Shown here: in pieces, positions 44,537 through 54,084 of the stretch
Numbering within the stretch: the stretch's first letter is position 1
How the letters are laid out: each line of letters opens with the position of its first letter
NCBI RefSeq assembly: GCF_024582815.1
Contig: NZ_CP102099.1
Coordinates: forward strand, 1,860,001 to 1,924,000
Length of the DNA: 64,000 bases
Direction: 5' to 3'
From: Acinetobacter colistiniresistens
Lineage (GTDB): Bacteria; Pseudomonadota; Gammaproteobacteria; Pseudomonadales; Moraxellaceae
Program-made: the position numbers and the translations under genes
Notes under the pieces: model-generated
What the model was told of the DNA's origin: nothing
What the model saw: only the letters and a program-made list of their open reading frames with translations
Database searches by the model: none

Positions 44537-47263
44537 ATGTACCTAAATTACTTGAAATATCTTGGGGCTGCTAAAAACAAAGGTTGTTTTGTTGTTGTCT
44601 TTATTGCATGCCTTCATCCATTAGAAAGTTATGCTGAGAGCAATGTAGAGCAGCCACAAAGCAAGGCAACATCGGATAAAGTGGTGCGTGTAGCGGTCAC
44701 AGGTTCACGTATCTCAAAAGCACAAAAAGATGGTCCAACCAGTGTAACTGTGATTACCGCTGCCGATATTGAAAAACAAGGCTATACCAATGCTTTTGAT
44801 GCCTTAAATAATCTGGCCCAAAACACGGGGTTTGTACAAGGCGCCGATTTTGGCAATATCCGAACGCCTGCGGCAAATGCCATCAGTCTACGTGGATTAG
44901 GACCGAACTATACCTTGACCTTAATCAATGGTCATCGCGTCGCGGACTATCCTGTAGCGTATGAGGGCAATGTTAATTTTGTCAATCTGGCCAATATTCC
45001 TACTGCAATTATTGACCGGATTGAGATTTTAAATGGAGGTGCTTCTGCAATTTATGGTTCAGATGCAATTGCAGGTGTGGTGAATATCATTCTGAAAAAG
45101 AAAACGGATGGCACACAGATCAATCTCAAAGCTGGTACTACCAAAGAAGGCGGAGAAAATCTACGCTTACAACTGAGTGGCAGTAATAATCTAGATAAAC
45201 TGAGCCTTGTTTATGGTTTAGAACTAAGTGCGCGTGAGCCGATTTTCGCAACAGATCGTCATTTCATGTCTACCAGTACAAAGAAAGGTGAAGCACCGAC
45301 AACAATTGTTGGACGCCGGAATGCGGAGACAGGACAATATTTGCCCATTGGCGGGGATGGTTGCCAAGCATATGAGCAGCTTTTCAAGAGTTCCGTACAT
45401 AACTTTGCTAAAAATGGTGATCGTTGTACCAGTGATCGTGTACGTTCAACTTATTGGTCTGTACAAACCCAAAATCGTAGCCAAAACGGTTACTTGGGGT
45501 TGGATTATAGCTTGAATGATAAAACGCAATTATTTGCAGATATCCTGATTGGCGCAAATCAGATCCAGAATAATACTCGTTCACCGACATGGACTTCGCT
45601 GGGAACTAATGGCTACTTTTTCAATCAAAACTCAGGCAATTATGAAATCTGGAATCGTGCTTTTGCACCAGAGGAGTTTGGTGGCCTGAATAAAGTTAAT
45701 AAGAAATGGCAGGAGTTTTCATCAAATTTAAATTTTGGTATTCGAGGGGATATTGCTGACAGTAGCTGGAATTATGAAGCGGCATACAACGGTTCGATTT
45801 ATACCAGTAATTTACGCAATCCGATCAATCAGCTTGCTGGTATAGATGAATATTTCTTAGGTTCACGTTTAGGGGTAGACAAAGATGGTGTTCCAATTTA
45901 CGCACCAGATTTAAAACGTTTAAACCAGCCTCTCAATCCAGACGAGATCGGAAGAGTTTGGGGGAGCAGTGAGCAGAAAGATCGCTCTTGGGTGCAAAGT
46001 GTGAGTTTGGCTGCCAATGGTGATGTATTTGAGTTACCTGCGGGAACGGCGAAATTGGCAGCAATTGCTGAAGTTGGGCGGCAAGGTTTTAAAAATAGAC
46101 CAGATAAAGCTTTTGAGCAGGGTAAATTTAATACAACCAGTTATGGTGAATATGGTGGGACGCGTTCGCATCAAGCCCTGGGAACCGAGTTGTTCCTTCC
46201 TTTAGCAAAACCATTAAATTTAACTTTATCTGGACGTTATGATCGCTATGCGCTTTCGGATAATAGTATTGATAAATTTACTTTTGGGTCAGGGCTGGAG
46301 TTTCGTCCAGACCCAACCTTATTACTTCGCAGTAATTACCAAACCAGCTTTCGTGCCCCTGACATGAACTATTTATTCTTAAATAAACAAAAAGGATATT
46401 ACTCGAGTACGACGGATTATTTACGCTGTGAGCAAACAGGACAGCCATTAAGTAATTGTGAATTTAGATTGTATTCCCCTGGCGCAGATTATATTAAAGT
46501 CGGAAACAAAGATTTAAAACCTGAAAACGGCAAATCTTATGGTTTTGGTTTTGTCTGGTCACCTGTTAAAACTTTTGATTTATCGGTTGATTACTGGAAT
46601 ATCCAGATTGATGATCAAGTGACGAACATCAGTGCAGACAAGTTGCTTAAAACTGAGGCTGATTGTCGTGCTGGACGCAGAAATATTAATGATACGCAAT
46701 GTGTAGATGCACTTGCACGGATTGAACGTAATCCTACAGATGCTGTGGTTAACCCGAATGTGATTCGCAATATTAATATTGTTCCAATCAATGCCGCTTC
46801 CGTCAGTTCTAGTGGTATCGATTTGACCAGTAAATTGCGCTGGAAAACTGATCATTGGGGTAATTTCCTGTGGAGCGTCAATTTTAGTCGCACACTGAAG
46901 AATAAATATCAGCAATCCAAAGAAGATCCTGCTGATGATTTACTTTGGGATAAAAGTAATCTTGATTGGCGTGATCGCTTTAATAGCAGCCTGAGCTGGA
47001 AGCGCGGTCCATTTGAGTCGACCGTATTATTGAGTCGTTATGGAAAATTACCGAAAGCCGATGAGTCTGGTTGGTTGAACCCGATGTATGTTGTCAATTG
47101 GAGTGGAACTTATCAAATTTCATCTCAGGCATCGGCTTCGATTATTGTAAATAATTTATTTGATAAGGATAAGTTGGATTACACAGGTGGATGGGCCTAT
47201 TATGCAACAGGTTATCCTCTCTATGGCCGTCAAGCTTGGTTAGAGTTTAACTATAAATTCTAA
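44537..47263 (+). CDS. TonB-dependent outer-membrane receptor
   Basis: 908 residues. A signal peptide (FIACLHPLESYA) is followed by a TonB-box-like stretch and VAVTGSRI, a plug domain (about 50-180, NAISLRGLGPNYTLTLINGHR; GGASAIYGSDAIAGVVNIILKK), and a 22-strand barrel ending WLEFNYKF with the terminal Phe. It belongs to the GSRI group, whose known substrates include peptides and carbohydrates, not the classic siderophore group. It precedes an exported aminopeptidase by 79 bases, which suggests peptide uptake. Confidence 0.88.
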   Translation: MYLNYLKYLGAAKNKGCFVVVFIACLHPLESYAESNVEQPQSKATSDKVVRVAVTGSRISKAQKDGPTSVTVITAADIEKQGYTNAFDALNNLAQNTGFVQGADFGNIRTPAANAISLRGLGPNYTLTLINGHRVADYPVAYEGNVNFVNLANIPTAIIDRIEILNGGASAIYGSDAIAGVVNIILKKKTDGTQINLKAGTTKEGGENLRLQLSGSNNLDKLSLVYGLELSAREPIFATDRHFMSTSTKKGEAPTTIVGRRNAETGQYLPIGGDGCQAYEQLFKSSVHNFAKNGDRCTSDRVRSTYWSVQTQNRSQNGYLGLDYSLNDKTQLFADILIGANQIQNNTRSPTWTSLGTNGYFFNQNSGNYEIWNRAFAPEEFGGLNKVNKKWQEFSSNLNFGIRGDIADSSWNYEAAYNGSIYTSNLRNPINQLAGIDEYFLGSRLGVDKDGVPIYAPDLKRLNQPLNPDEIGRVWGSSEQKDRSWVQSVSLAANGDVFELPAGTAKLAAIAEVGRQGFKNRPDKAFEQGKFNTTSYGEYGGTRSHQALGTELFLPLAKPLNLTLSGRYDRYALSDNSIDKFTFGSGLEFRPDPTLLLRSNYQTSFRAPDMNYLFLNKQKGYYSSTTDYLRCEQTGQPLSNCEFRLYSPGADYIKVGNKDLKPENGKSYGFGFVWSPVKTFDLSVDYWNIQIDDQVTNISADKLLKTEADCRAGRRNINDTQCVDALARIERNPTDAVVNPNVIRNINIVPINAASVSSSGIDLTSKLRWKTDHWGNFLWSVNFSRTLKNKYQQSKEDPADDLLWDKSNLDWRDRFNSSLSWKRGPFESTVLLSRYGKLPKADESGWLNPMYVVNWSGTYQISSQASASIIVNNLFDKDKLDYTGGWAYYATGYPLYGRQAWLEFNYKF

Positions 47264-47342
47264 AAATGATGTGTGGATGCAGCGGAATGGCACACCATTT
47301 GCTGCGTCTTTTATTTTAAAAACTACAGAGGATAGATCTCCT

Positions 47343-50042
47343 ATGTTGGTCAAACCTTCATTAAAAAAAACATTATTACTTACAACTTTACTTTCTTTAT
47401 CAGCAACGCAAATTTTTGCATCCAATACCAAGGAACAGATTCCGATTGGAAAATTACCTGAATGGGTTGTGCCTGAATCTTATGATTTAGACTTTAAAAT
47501 TGATCCTGCTCAAAAAGGTTATACAGGCAAAACCACGATTCATTTAAAACTTACTCAAGCGACCGACCATCTGTGGATTCACGGTAAATCCTTGTCGGTA
47601 CAAGAGGCTAGTATTATCTCTGCAGCTGGACAGAAAACCAAAGCGAAATATGAGCAGGCTTCGGAAGTCGATGGCGTGAGTGTGATTAAGTTTGCCAAGA
47701 CCTTACCTGTTGGGCAATATCGTTTAGTACTTGATTTTAATGCTGCTTATGATCAGCAACTGGATGGCATTTATAAGATCGAATTTGAAGGTAAACCTTA
47801 TGTCATGACCCAGATGGAAGCGATTAGTGCCCGTCAGTCATTTCCATCTTTCGATGAACCACGGTTTAAAACGCCTTTTACAATACGTTTAACCATTCCA
47901 AGTAAATATTCAGGTTTTGCCAATACCCATCCAGTCTCTGAACAAGCTGAAAAATCAGGTTGGAAAACTTTAAGTTTTGCACCGACCAAGCCACTGCCGA
48001 CTTATCTATTGGCACTGGCAGTTGGCCCTTGGCAAGTACAGACAGGCCCAGATATTGCTGCGACTGAGTGGCGTAAAGAGGCAATCAAACTGCGAGGAAT
48101 CGCACCGGATGGTAAGGCTGAAAAAATGCAGCATGCCTTATCTGAAACGCCAGCCATTTTAAAAACCTTAGAAGACTATTTTGCTTTTGGTTATCCATTT
48201 GACAAGCTAGATTTGCTTGCAGCGCCTGACTTTGCTGCTGGTGCAATGGAAAATCCCGGACTGATCACATTTAGAGATTATTTGATGCTGCTGGATAAAG
48301 ACTCTCCTGTGTCTTTTGTGCAGAGTTCATTTAATGTCAATGCACATGAATTAGCTCACCAATGGTTTGGAGATGTGGTGACCATGCCGTGGTGGGATGA
48401 TTTGTGGCTGAATGAATCTTTTGCAACGTGGATGCAAAGCAAAATCACCCAACAACTCCACCCTGAATTTAATGCCGATCTGGAGCGTGTCGCAGATACG
48501 GCAGGGGCGATGAAAAGTGATAGTCTGGTTAGTGTACGTCGTATTCGCCAGCCGATTTTAAGCAATGCTGATATTCAAACTGCTTTTGATGGGATTACCT
48601 ATCAAAAAGGGGCAGCTGTTTTAAATATGTTTGAAAGCTATTTGGGTGAGGAAAAATTTAAGCAAGGGGTGCGCAACTATATTAGAAAGCATCAATATGG
48701 CAGTGCGACTGCCAATGATTTAATTAGCGCATTGGCAGAACAGTCAGGTCAGGGCGAGCGGTTTGCTAAAGCAGTAAAAAGCTTTATTGACCAACCTGGT
48801 GTGCCTTTAGTGAGCACTTCATTAGAGCAGCAGGGCAACAAAGTTTTCTTAAATGTAAAGCAAAAGCGCTATCTACCTGTAGGCTCTAAAGGAGATCCCA
48901 ACAGTCTCTGGGGCGTCCCATTATGTGTACGCTATGAAGTACCAAATGCGCCAAGTAAAGTTCAGTGTGAACTGATCGACCAAGCAGAAGCCAAGATTGA
49001 ATTAAAAGGGGCGACTCCAGACAGCTGGTATATTCCAAATGCCGATGCCGCAGGCTATTACCAGTTTAGTTTGCCAGAAAAAGAGTTGGCACGTTTAACG
49101 GCGGCAACAGGGAAACTGTCCAATACTGAACAGTTGGCCTATGCTTATGCAGTTTCTGCAGCATTTAATCATGGTGATATTAACGTTTTGGCTGTTGTTG
49201 ATGTGGCAAAAAAATTCGCTTCTTCTGACAGTCGTCAAATTAGTACTGCATTATTCCAGCAGTTGAGTACGATCCAGCGCCATATCTTAAAAACAGCAGC
49301 TGAACGCGAGCATTTTAGAAAAGTCTTAGCAAATTTATATCTGCCAAAGCTAAAGCAATTGGGTTATGTCGGTAAAGCAGGTGAATCAGCTGAAGATAGC
49401 TTGTGGCGAAGTGAATTGGCTCAATTCCTTGCATTAGAAATTCAAGTGCCTGAAGTCCGTGAGCAATTTCTAAAACAGTCCGATGCACTGTTTGCTCAGA
49501 AGCAATTGAATTTTGCACAGCTCACACCAGAATTATTGCCAACCGTTCTGGCAGTCCGTGTACAAGACAAAGGCAAGCCTGCATTTGATCGATTATTGGC
49601 TGAATTAAAGCATATTACACAACCGACACAGCGCCTTGCAATTCTCACGGCTTTAGGCGCAGCCAACCAGACTGAAACACGACCATTGGCACGTCAGCTT
49701 GTTTTGGATTCACGCGTTAAAGTCGGCGAAGTTCGTACCGTGATCAACTCAATTAATAATTATAGCGGCGAGCAAGGTGGATTGTGGACATGGTTCGAAG
49801 CCAATCACGATGCTGTGTTTGATCGCTTAGGCAAGTCTTCTGCGGGACGTTTCCCTGCATTGTTTAGTGGCGCAGCATGTTCACAACAAGAAGTGACACA
49901 GTTAAACACTTTCTTTGCACCGCGTACCAAAGAGTTGGTGGGCGTTGAACGAGGTTTAAACCAGACCAAGGAACGAATCCAGTTGTGTGAATCTTTGGTG
50001 GCAAAGCAAGACGGTTCACTCCTACAACAGTTAAAGTTGTAA
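47343..50042 (+). CDS. Exported M1-family zinc aminopeptidase
   Basis: The start is at the ATG at 47343 (AGAGGA upstream), giving 899 residues with a signal peptide (LSLSATQIFA-SN). The M1 motifs are the GAMENPG exopeptidase loop and HELAHQWFGDVVTMPWWDDLWLNESFA (HExxH-18-E). A C-terminal ERAP1-like helical domain follows from about residue 560. E. coli PepN is cytoplasmic; this one is exported. It is probably co-transcribed with the preceding TonB receptor and may trim peptides before import. Confidence 0.9.
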   Translation: MLVKPSLKKTLLLTTLLSLSATQIFASNTKEQIPIGKLPEWVVPESYDLDFKIDPAQKGYTGKTTIHLKLTQATDHLWIHGKSLSVQEASIISAAGQKTKAKYEQASEVDGVSVIKFAKTLPVGQYRLVLDFNAAYDQQLDGIYKIEFEGKPYVMTQMEAISARQSFPSFDEPRFKTPFTIRLTIPSKYSGFANTHPVSEQAEKSGWKTLSFAPTKPLPTYLLALAVGPWQVQTGPDIAATEWRKEAIKLRGIAPDGKAEKMQHALSETPAILKTLEDYFAFGYPFDKLDLLAAPDFAAGAMENPGLITFRDYLMLLDKDSPVSFVQSSFNVNAHELAHQWFGDVVTMPWWDDLWLNESFATWMQSKITQQLHPEFNADLERVADTAGAMKSDSLVSVRRIRQPILSNADIQTAFDGITYQKGAAVLNMFESYLGEEKFKQGVRNYIRKHQYGSATANDLISALAEQSGQGERFAKAVKSFIDQPGVPLVSTSLEQQGNKVFLNVKQKRYLPVGSKGDPNSLWGVPLCVRYEVPNAPSKVQCELIDQAEAKIELKGATPDSWYIPNADAAGYYQFSLPEKELARLTAATGKLSNTEQLAYAYAVSAAFNHGDINVLAVVDVAKKFASSDSRQISTALFQQLSTIQRHILKTAAEREHFRKVLANLYLPKLKQLGYVGKAGESAEDSLWRSELAQFLALEIQVPEVREQFLKQSDALFAQKQLNFAQLTPELLPTVLAVRVQDKGKPAFDRLLAELKHITQPTQRLAILTALGAANQTETRPLARQLVLDSRVKVGEVRTVINSINNYSGEQGGLWTWFEANHDAVFDRLGKSSAGRFPALFSGAACSQQEVTQLNTFFAPRTKELVGVERGLNQTKERIQLCESLVAKQDGSLLQQLKL

Positions 50043-50057
50043 TTGATTCAGTCACTA

Positions 50058-50093
50058 AACAAGCCAGCGTTAATCTGTTGGCTTGTTTATTTT
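50058..50093 (+). terminator. Terminator after the aminopeptidase gene
   Basis: ACAAGCCA and TGGCTTGT pair around a 12-base loop, followed by TTATTTT. Confidence 0.7.
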
Positions 50094-50115
50094 AGCTGTC
50101 ATATCGAAGGGCGGT

Positions 50116-51012
50116 TTAGATGTCAGGGTCATTTATAATTCGAATTAATGTTGATCGTCCTAACGCACTCATTGCTGGATTACTTTTCTCATAGTACCAG
50201 ACCAGCCCCAGTGCTTGTTGGAAGGCCCAGGCAGCACCTCTTTTCCATTCAATATCATCCGATTGAAGATTTTCTTTGATGAGTTCTCGTCGTGGGGAGT
50301 CAAATAGATGCCATGCAGCAACCAGATCGAGAGCTGAGTCCGCAGGCCCAAAACTGCCACAGTCTAACAGGCCAATGAGCCGCTGATTTTGAACTAGTAG
50401 ATTTGCAGGAATTAAATCTTTATGACTCATGACATCTCGTTGCCTATGAGGAAGCTGGCGCAAACGTACCCATATAGCGTGAAGCATATCAACATCTAAT
50501 AAATTTTTACTTTTCTTTAAGCATGTTGATATCCAGTCATCATGGTCTGTCAGATTGCCACCACGTCCTTTGCCATCAAAACGGCGCTGATGTGTATGTG
50601 CTGATCTCAGGTTTAGGATGAGATCTGAGATATCTTGAGCCAAGGATGTGGACGATGAAAAATCAATCGGTGTGGCAATATCGCCTTCAAGCCAATCTTG
50701 TATGATCCAATGCATTGGGAAATCTATACTGGGCTGTCCGATCCCGATCATTTGAGCACATGGTACGGTTGTGCATTGTGAAATTTCCTTCATTGCGGAC
50801 GCTTCAGCTAGAATCTGTTCGTTGCACAGCTTGTTATCAATTAAACGTAATGGAAATTTGGCAGCTAATTTATCTCCAAGACGGTAAATTGCGTTCATTG
50901 TTCCTTGAGTATCTAGTTTTTTTATTTCGAGATTGCAGTATTGTGGAAATTGTTCATGGATCATATTGGTGACAATGTCAGTGTCAATATTGACTTGATC
51001 ATTATGCATCAT
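50116..51012 (-). CDS. Aminoglycoside phosphotransferase-family kinase
   Basis: 298 residues of the APH/choline-kinase fold. The Brenner catalytic motif is SHKDLIPANLLV (H, D, N), followed by GLLDCGSFGPADSALDL carrying the metal-binding aspartate. The N-lobe lysine is in LAAKFPLRL. The substrate is not predictable: relatives phosphorylate aminoglycosides, macrolides, choline, homoserine or other alcohols. Its chromosomal position next to metabolic genes does not indicate a mobile resistance gene. Confidence 0.8.
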   Translation of the reverse strand: MMHNDQVNIDTDIVTNMIHEQFPQYCNLEIKKLDTQGTMNAIYRLGDKLAAKFPLRLIDNKLCNEQILAEASAMKEISQCTTVPCAQMIGIGQPSIDFPMHWIIQDWLEGDIATPIDFSSSTSLAQDISDLILNLRSAHTHQRRFDGKGRGGNLTDHDDWISTCLKKSKNLLDVDMLHAIWVRLRQLPHRQRDVMSHKDLIPANLLVQNQRLIGLLDCGSFGPADSALDLVAAWHLFDSPRRELIKENLQSDDIEWKRGAAWAFQQALGLVWYYEKSNPAMSALGRSTLIRIINDPDI

Positions 51013-51156
51013 ATTGAATGAATTCCTCGAAGGTTTTGAACAGGTTGTTTATTGATTTTGTGGGCAGGAATTTTTATCAGTATGTATTTGTATATCACAC
51101 ACGGCAAACCTTTTTTAATGTTAAATTTACCGTGTGTTTTTTATGCTTGTATCAGT

Positions 51157-52521
51157 TTAAGCATCATTGTCTGGTTGAGGATTTCTGACCCCCAGTAACT
51201 GACTGGTGGCTGTACCTGCGGCCATTGAACCATTCACGTTCAAAGCAGTACGTCCCATATCAATCAAAGGCTCGATTGAAATCAGTAATGCTACTAGGGT
51301 AATCGGCAAGCCCATTGCAGGAAGGACGATTAAAGCGGCAAAAGTTGCACCACCCCCCACACCTGCTACACCGATTGAACTGAGGGTAACGACGACAACC
51401 AATTGAGCAATCCATAAGGGGTCAAGTGGATTGATGCCAACAGTAGGCGCAACCATTACCGCCAACATGGCAGGGTATAAGCCCGCACATCCATTTTGAC
51501 CAATTGTTGCACCGAAGGAAGCAGAGAAGCTGGCAATTCCTTCTGGTACGCCGAGTTGCTTGGTTTGCGCTTCAATATTGAGTGGAATACTGGCAGCACT
51601 TGAACGACTGGTAAATGCAAAGGTCAATACAGGGAATACTTTCTTGAAAAAGTCGATTGGATTGACACGTACAAATAACAAAAGCAACGCATGGACAAGG
51701 AACATAATCGCAAGTCCGAGGTAAGAAGCAATCAGGAACTCACCTAATTTTACAATGTCAGCCAGATTTGCTGTAGCGACCATTTTAGTCATCAGTGCCA
51801 ATACACCATAAGGGGTAAATTGCATCACTAAACGAACCAGACTGATCACTAAGGCTTGTAATGCTTCAATACCATGTCGGATTCTTTCGCCGTTGACGGT
51901 GTCTTTATCCATGAGTTTGAGCGCAGCAACGCCCAAAAACGCAGCGAAGATGACAACACTGATAATCGCGGTAGGACGAACGCCAGTCAAATCAGCAAAT
52001 GGGTTCTGCGGAAATAGCGAGAGCAGGAGTTTCGGGACATCTAAATCCGTGACTTGCCCAATGTATTGGCTTTGAATAGTCGCTAAACGTGCGGCTTCTT
52101 TTGTGCCCTGTACCAGTCCTTCGGCAGATAAACCAAATAAATTGGTCACAGCTGCACCGACCAGTGCGGCAATCGCCGTCGTGATTAACAGAATACCAAT
52201 GACTAATACACTGATTTTTCCGAGAGAGGTGGTTTGGTGTAGTTTCACGACAGCACTTAAGATCGAAACGAAGATCAGTGGCATGATCACCATTTGTAAT
52301 AGTTGAACATAACCATTACCGACAAGGTTAATCCATGCGATTGAATGTTCGATTACAGGACTATCACCATAGATCGTTTTCAATCCTAAACCAAAGAAGA
52401 TACCCACCACCATACCGATGAGTACTTTTTTAGAGAGACTCCAATCTTTTCGATAGGTGAAAAACAAGCCTGCCAGTAGCAGGACAAAAACTATAATATT
52501 TAATAAAACCAAGGTATTCAC
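51157..52521 (-). CDS. tcyP: L-cystine:cation symporter TcyP
   Basis: 454 residues of the dicarboxylate/amino acid:cation symporter family. The TcyP/YdjN pattern is clear: [55 protein letters not shown] and [20 protein letters not shown]. About eight helices plus two re-entrant hairpins. It imports cystine. It stands alone between the APH-like gene and trpG. Confidence 0.88.
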   Translation of the reverse strand: MNTLVLLNIIVFVLLLAGLFFTYRKDWSLSKKVLIGMVVGIFFGLGLKTIYGDSPVIEHSIAWINLVGNGYVQLLQMVIMPLIFVSILSAVVKLHQTTSLGKISVLVIGILLITTAIAALVGAAVTNLFGLSAEGLVQGTKEAARLATIQSQYIGQVTDLDVPKLLLSLFPQNPFADLTGVRPTAIISVVIFAAFLGVAALKLMDKDTVNGERIRHGIEALQALVISLVRLVMQFTPYGVLALMTKMVATANLADIVKLGEFLIASYLGLAIMFLVHALLLLFVRVNPIDFFKKVFPVLTFAFTSRSSAASIPLNIEAQTKQLGVPEGIASFSASFGATIGQNGCAGLYPAMLAVMVAPTVGINPLDPLWIAQLVVVVTLSSIGVAGVGGGATFAALIVLPAMGLPITLVALLISIEPLIDMGRTALNVNGSMAAGTATSQLLGVRNPQPDNDA

Positions 52522-52810
52522 AATAGGTTATCCTGATCGATATTTCAGGGGGGTGCTAAAACAATGGGGTGGATTCTACCATTCAGCAGCTCTGAAACTT
52601 AATCATTCCTATGACTATAGTTAATCTAAAAAATTAAAAAGAAATCCTTTTATCAAGAAATGAGGAATTCAATTCACTTTTTATAACATGTGAAAAGTGG
52701 ATTAATTATTGAAAAAGAATGATTTGTTTTTAAATAAAACCTTATTGCTTTATTTTAATGCTGGAAATTTAACCCGTATGTATGAGTTGTATATTGTTTT
52801 TATATGTTCA
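52522..52810. other. Intergenic region upstream of tcyP
   Basis: An AT-rich stretch that must contain the tcyP promoter; I see no clear operator, riboswitch or gene in it. Confidence 0.4.
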
Positions 52811-52845
52811 AAATAAAAGCAGCCCATTACATTAAAATGGGCTAC
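52811..52845 (-). terminator. Terminator of trpG
   Basis: On the minus strand GTAGCCCATT and AATGGGCTGC pair around a 7-base loop, followed by TTTTATTTT. It shows that trpG transcription ends here and does not reach trpDC. Confidence 0.8.
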
Positions 52846-52876
52846 TGAGGACTTAAATTAAAATCAGAACTTGAAT

Positions 52877-53461
52877 CTAAGCATAAATATCCAAGAAGTT
52901 TTTGAAAATTTGATGGCCATGTTGGCTTAAAATTGATTCAGGGTGGAACTGCACGCCTTCGACAGGCAGTGTTTTATGTTTGACCCCCATTATTTCTTCA
53001 ATCGTGCCATCTGTCTGGTTAGTCCAACAAGTCACTTCTAGGCATTCTGGTAAGGTTTCTTGCTCAATCACCAACGAATGATAACGCGTAGCAGCAAAAG
53101 GTGAAGGCAGATTACTAAAAATTCCTTTGTCACTGTGGTGCATATCAGATAGGCGCCCATGCATTACTGTTTTGGCACGGATAATATGACCGCCAAAAGC
53201 CTGACCAATGGCTTGATGACCTAGGCAAACGCCAAGCAAAGGAACCTTGCCAGCAAAGTGATTGATGGCTGGAATGGAAATGCCTGCTTCACTCGGAGAG
53301 CATGGACCAGGGCCAATCACCAGATATTTCGGCTGCCATCGCTCAATATCCTCTAATGTTACTTGATCATTACGAACAACTTTTACTTCTTGATTCAACT
53401 CGCCAAAGTATTGAACGATGTTGTAAGTAAATGAGTCATAGTTATCGACCATTAGAAGCAT
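52877..53461 (-). CDS. trpG: Anthranilate synthase component II (glutamine amidotransferase)
   Basis: 194 residues of the class I amidotransferase family: [19 protein letters not shown] at the start, [11 protein letters not shown], the catalytic cysteine in [17 protein letters not shown], and His/Glu in [12 protein letters not shown]. It supplies ammonia to TrpE; in Acinetobacter the same subunit commonly serves aminodeoxychorismate synthase in folate synthesis. It has its own terminator and is not adjacent to trpDC. Confidence 0.95.
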   Translation of the reverse strand: MLLMVDNYDSFTYNIVQYFGELNQEVKVVRNDQVTLEDIERWQPKYLVIGPGPCSPSEAGISIPAINHFAGKVPLLGVCLGHQAIGQAFGGHIIRAKTVMHGRLSDMHHSDKGIFSNLPSPFAATRYHSLVIEQETLPECLEVTCWTNQTDGTIEEIMGVKHKTLPVEGVQFHPESILSQHGHQIFKNFLDIYA

Positions 53462-53773
53462 TTTATATTCAACCTATTGATTATATTTAAGGTTTTAACA
53501 AGTGAGTGCTGATATTGCTCACATTGTTACTCACTTTAAGAAGAATGGAGAATGATGGACCACAATTCTTAGACGAATAATCATAGCAAAAACAAATAGC
53601 CAATGTTGAATATTTCGGAAATCTCAGCACTTAAATAAAGGGCCAATTTTGTTTGTAGAAATGAGCTGCTAATCGATAATAAATTTTTGTAATTGAAAGG
53701 CTTGAGAAATAAAACTGAAAGTGAATCGAAAGTCTAAATGAATTGATTGGAATGATGTTGAAAAGAATGATAT
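53462..53773. other. Intergenic region upstream of trpG
   Basis: AT-rich, no convincing reading frame. It must contain the trpG promoter on the minus strand. Confidence 0.4.
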
Positions 53774-53809
53774 AAAAAGCCAATTTACGCGAATAATAAA
53801 AGCGTAATT

Positions 53810-53826
53810 GGCACTACATTGGTTCT
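53810..53826. promoter_or_regulatory. NtrC-like site 1 upstream of glnA
   Basis: GGCACT-ACATT-GGTTCT resembles the NtrC dyad TGCACC-N5-GGTGCA (8 of 12 positions). Confidence 0.5.
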
Positions 53827-53839
53827 TTGTTATATGTAT

Positions 53840-53856
53840 TGCACTATTTTGGTTCA
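53840..53856. promoter_or_regulatory. NtrC-like site 2 upstream of glnA
   Basis: TGCACT-ATTTT-GGTTCA matches the NtrC dyad at 10 of 12 positions. Its centre is 30 bases from site 1, about three helical turns, as in the paired glnA enhancer sites of enteric bacteria. Confidence 0.65.
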
Positions 53857-54003
53857 TTATGTCTTTTTTGGGGACGCGCTAAAATAGGAATGTTTAAATA
53901 TGGTGCATTTTTAAATGCAGACATTATAGTAGGCATAGGGCAGGGAACCTAAAGCATTTTTTCTGCAAAGAATTTCAATGTTTTAGGTATGCTTTTAAAT
54001 TGT

Positions 54004-54019
54004 TGGTATGATAATTGCT
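54004..54019 (+). promoter_or_regulatory. Sigma-54 promoter of glnA
   Basis: TGGTATG-ATAA-TTGCT matches the -24/-12 consensus TGGCACG-N4-TTGCW at all but two positions, with the invariant GG and GC 12 bases apart. Transcription would start near 54029. Confidence 0.8.
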
Positions 54020-54084
54020 AATTATACATCAACAACTAACACGCACTTAACAAGTGCATAAAAACTTCATTGGAGCAAATGAGC

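Larger units (their letters stand above)
53774..53916 (-). ncRNA. Candidate small RNA divergent from glnA
   Basis: On the minus strand a TATAAT (53923-53928) would start a transcript near 53916. An isolated terminator ends it near 53774: GCCAATTACGC and GCGTAAATTGGC pair with one bulge and are followed by TTTTTAT (53774-53812). No gene on that strand otherwise needs this terminator. The product would be about 140 nt without a plausible reading frame. The -35 is poor. It overlaps two NtrC-like sites, so expression may follow nitrogen status. This is inference from signals only. Confidence 0.45.

Noticed and set aside
44344..44574. A 76-codon frame before the TonB receptor.
   Set aside because: It is AT-rich with no family pattern, and it overlaps the start of the receptor gene in another frame.
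50116..51012. A mobile aminoglycoside-resistance gene.
   Set aside because: The catalytic motifs are present, but there is no integron, IS or cassette context. Family members act on many substrates, so resistance is not supported.
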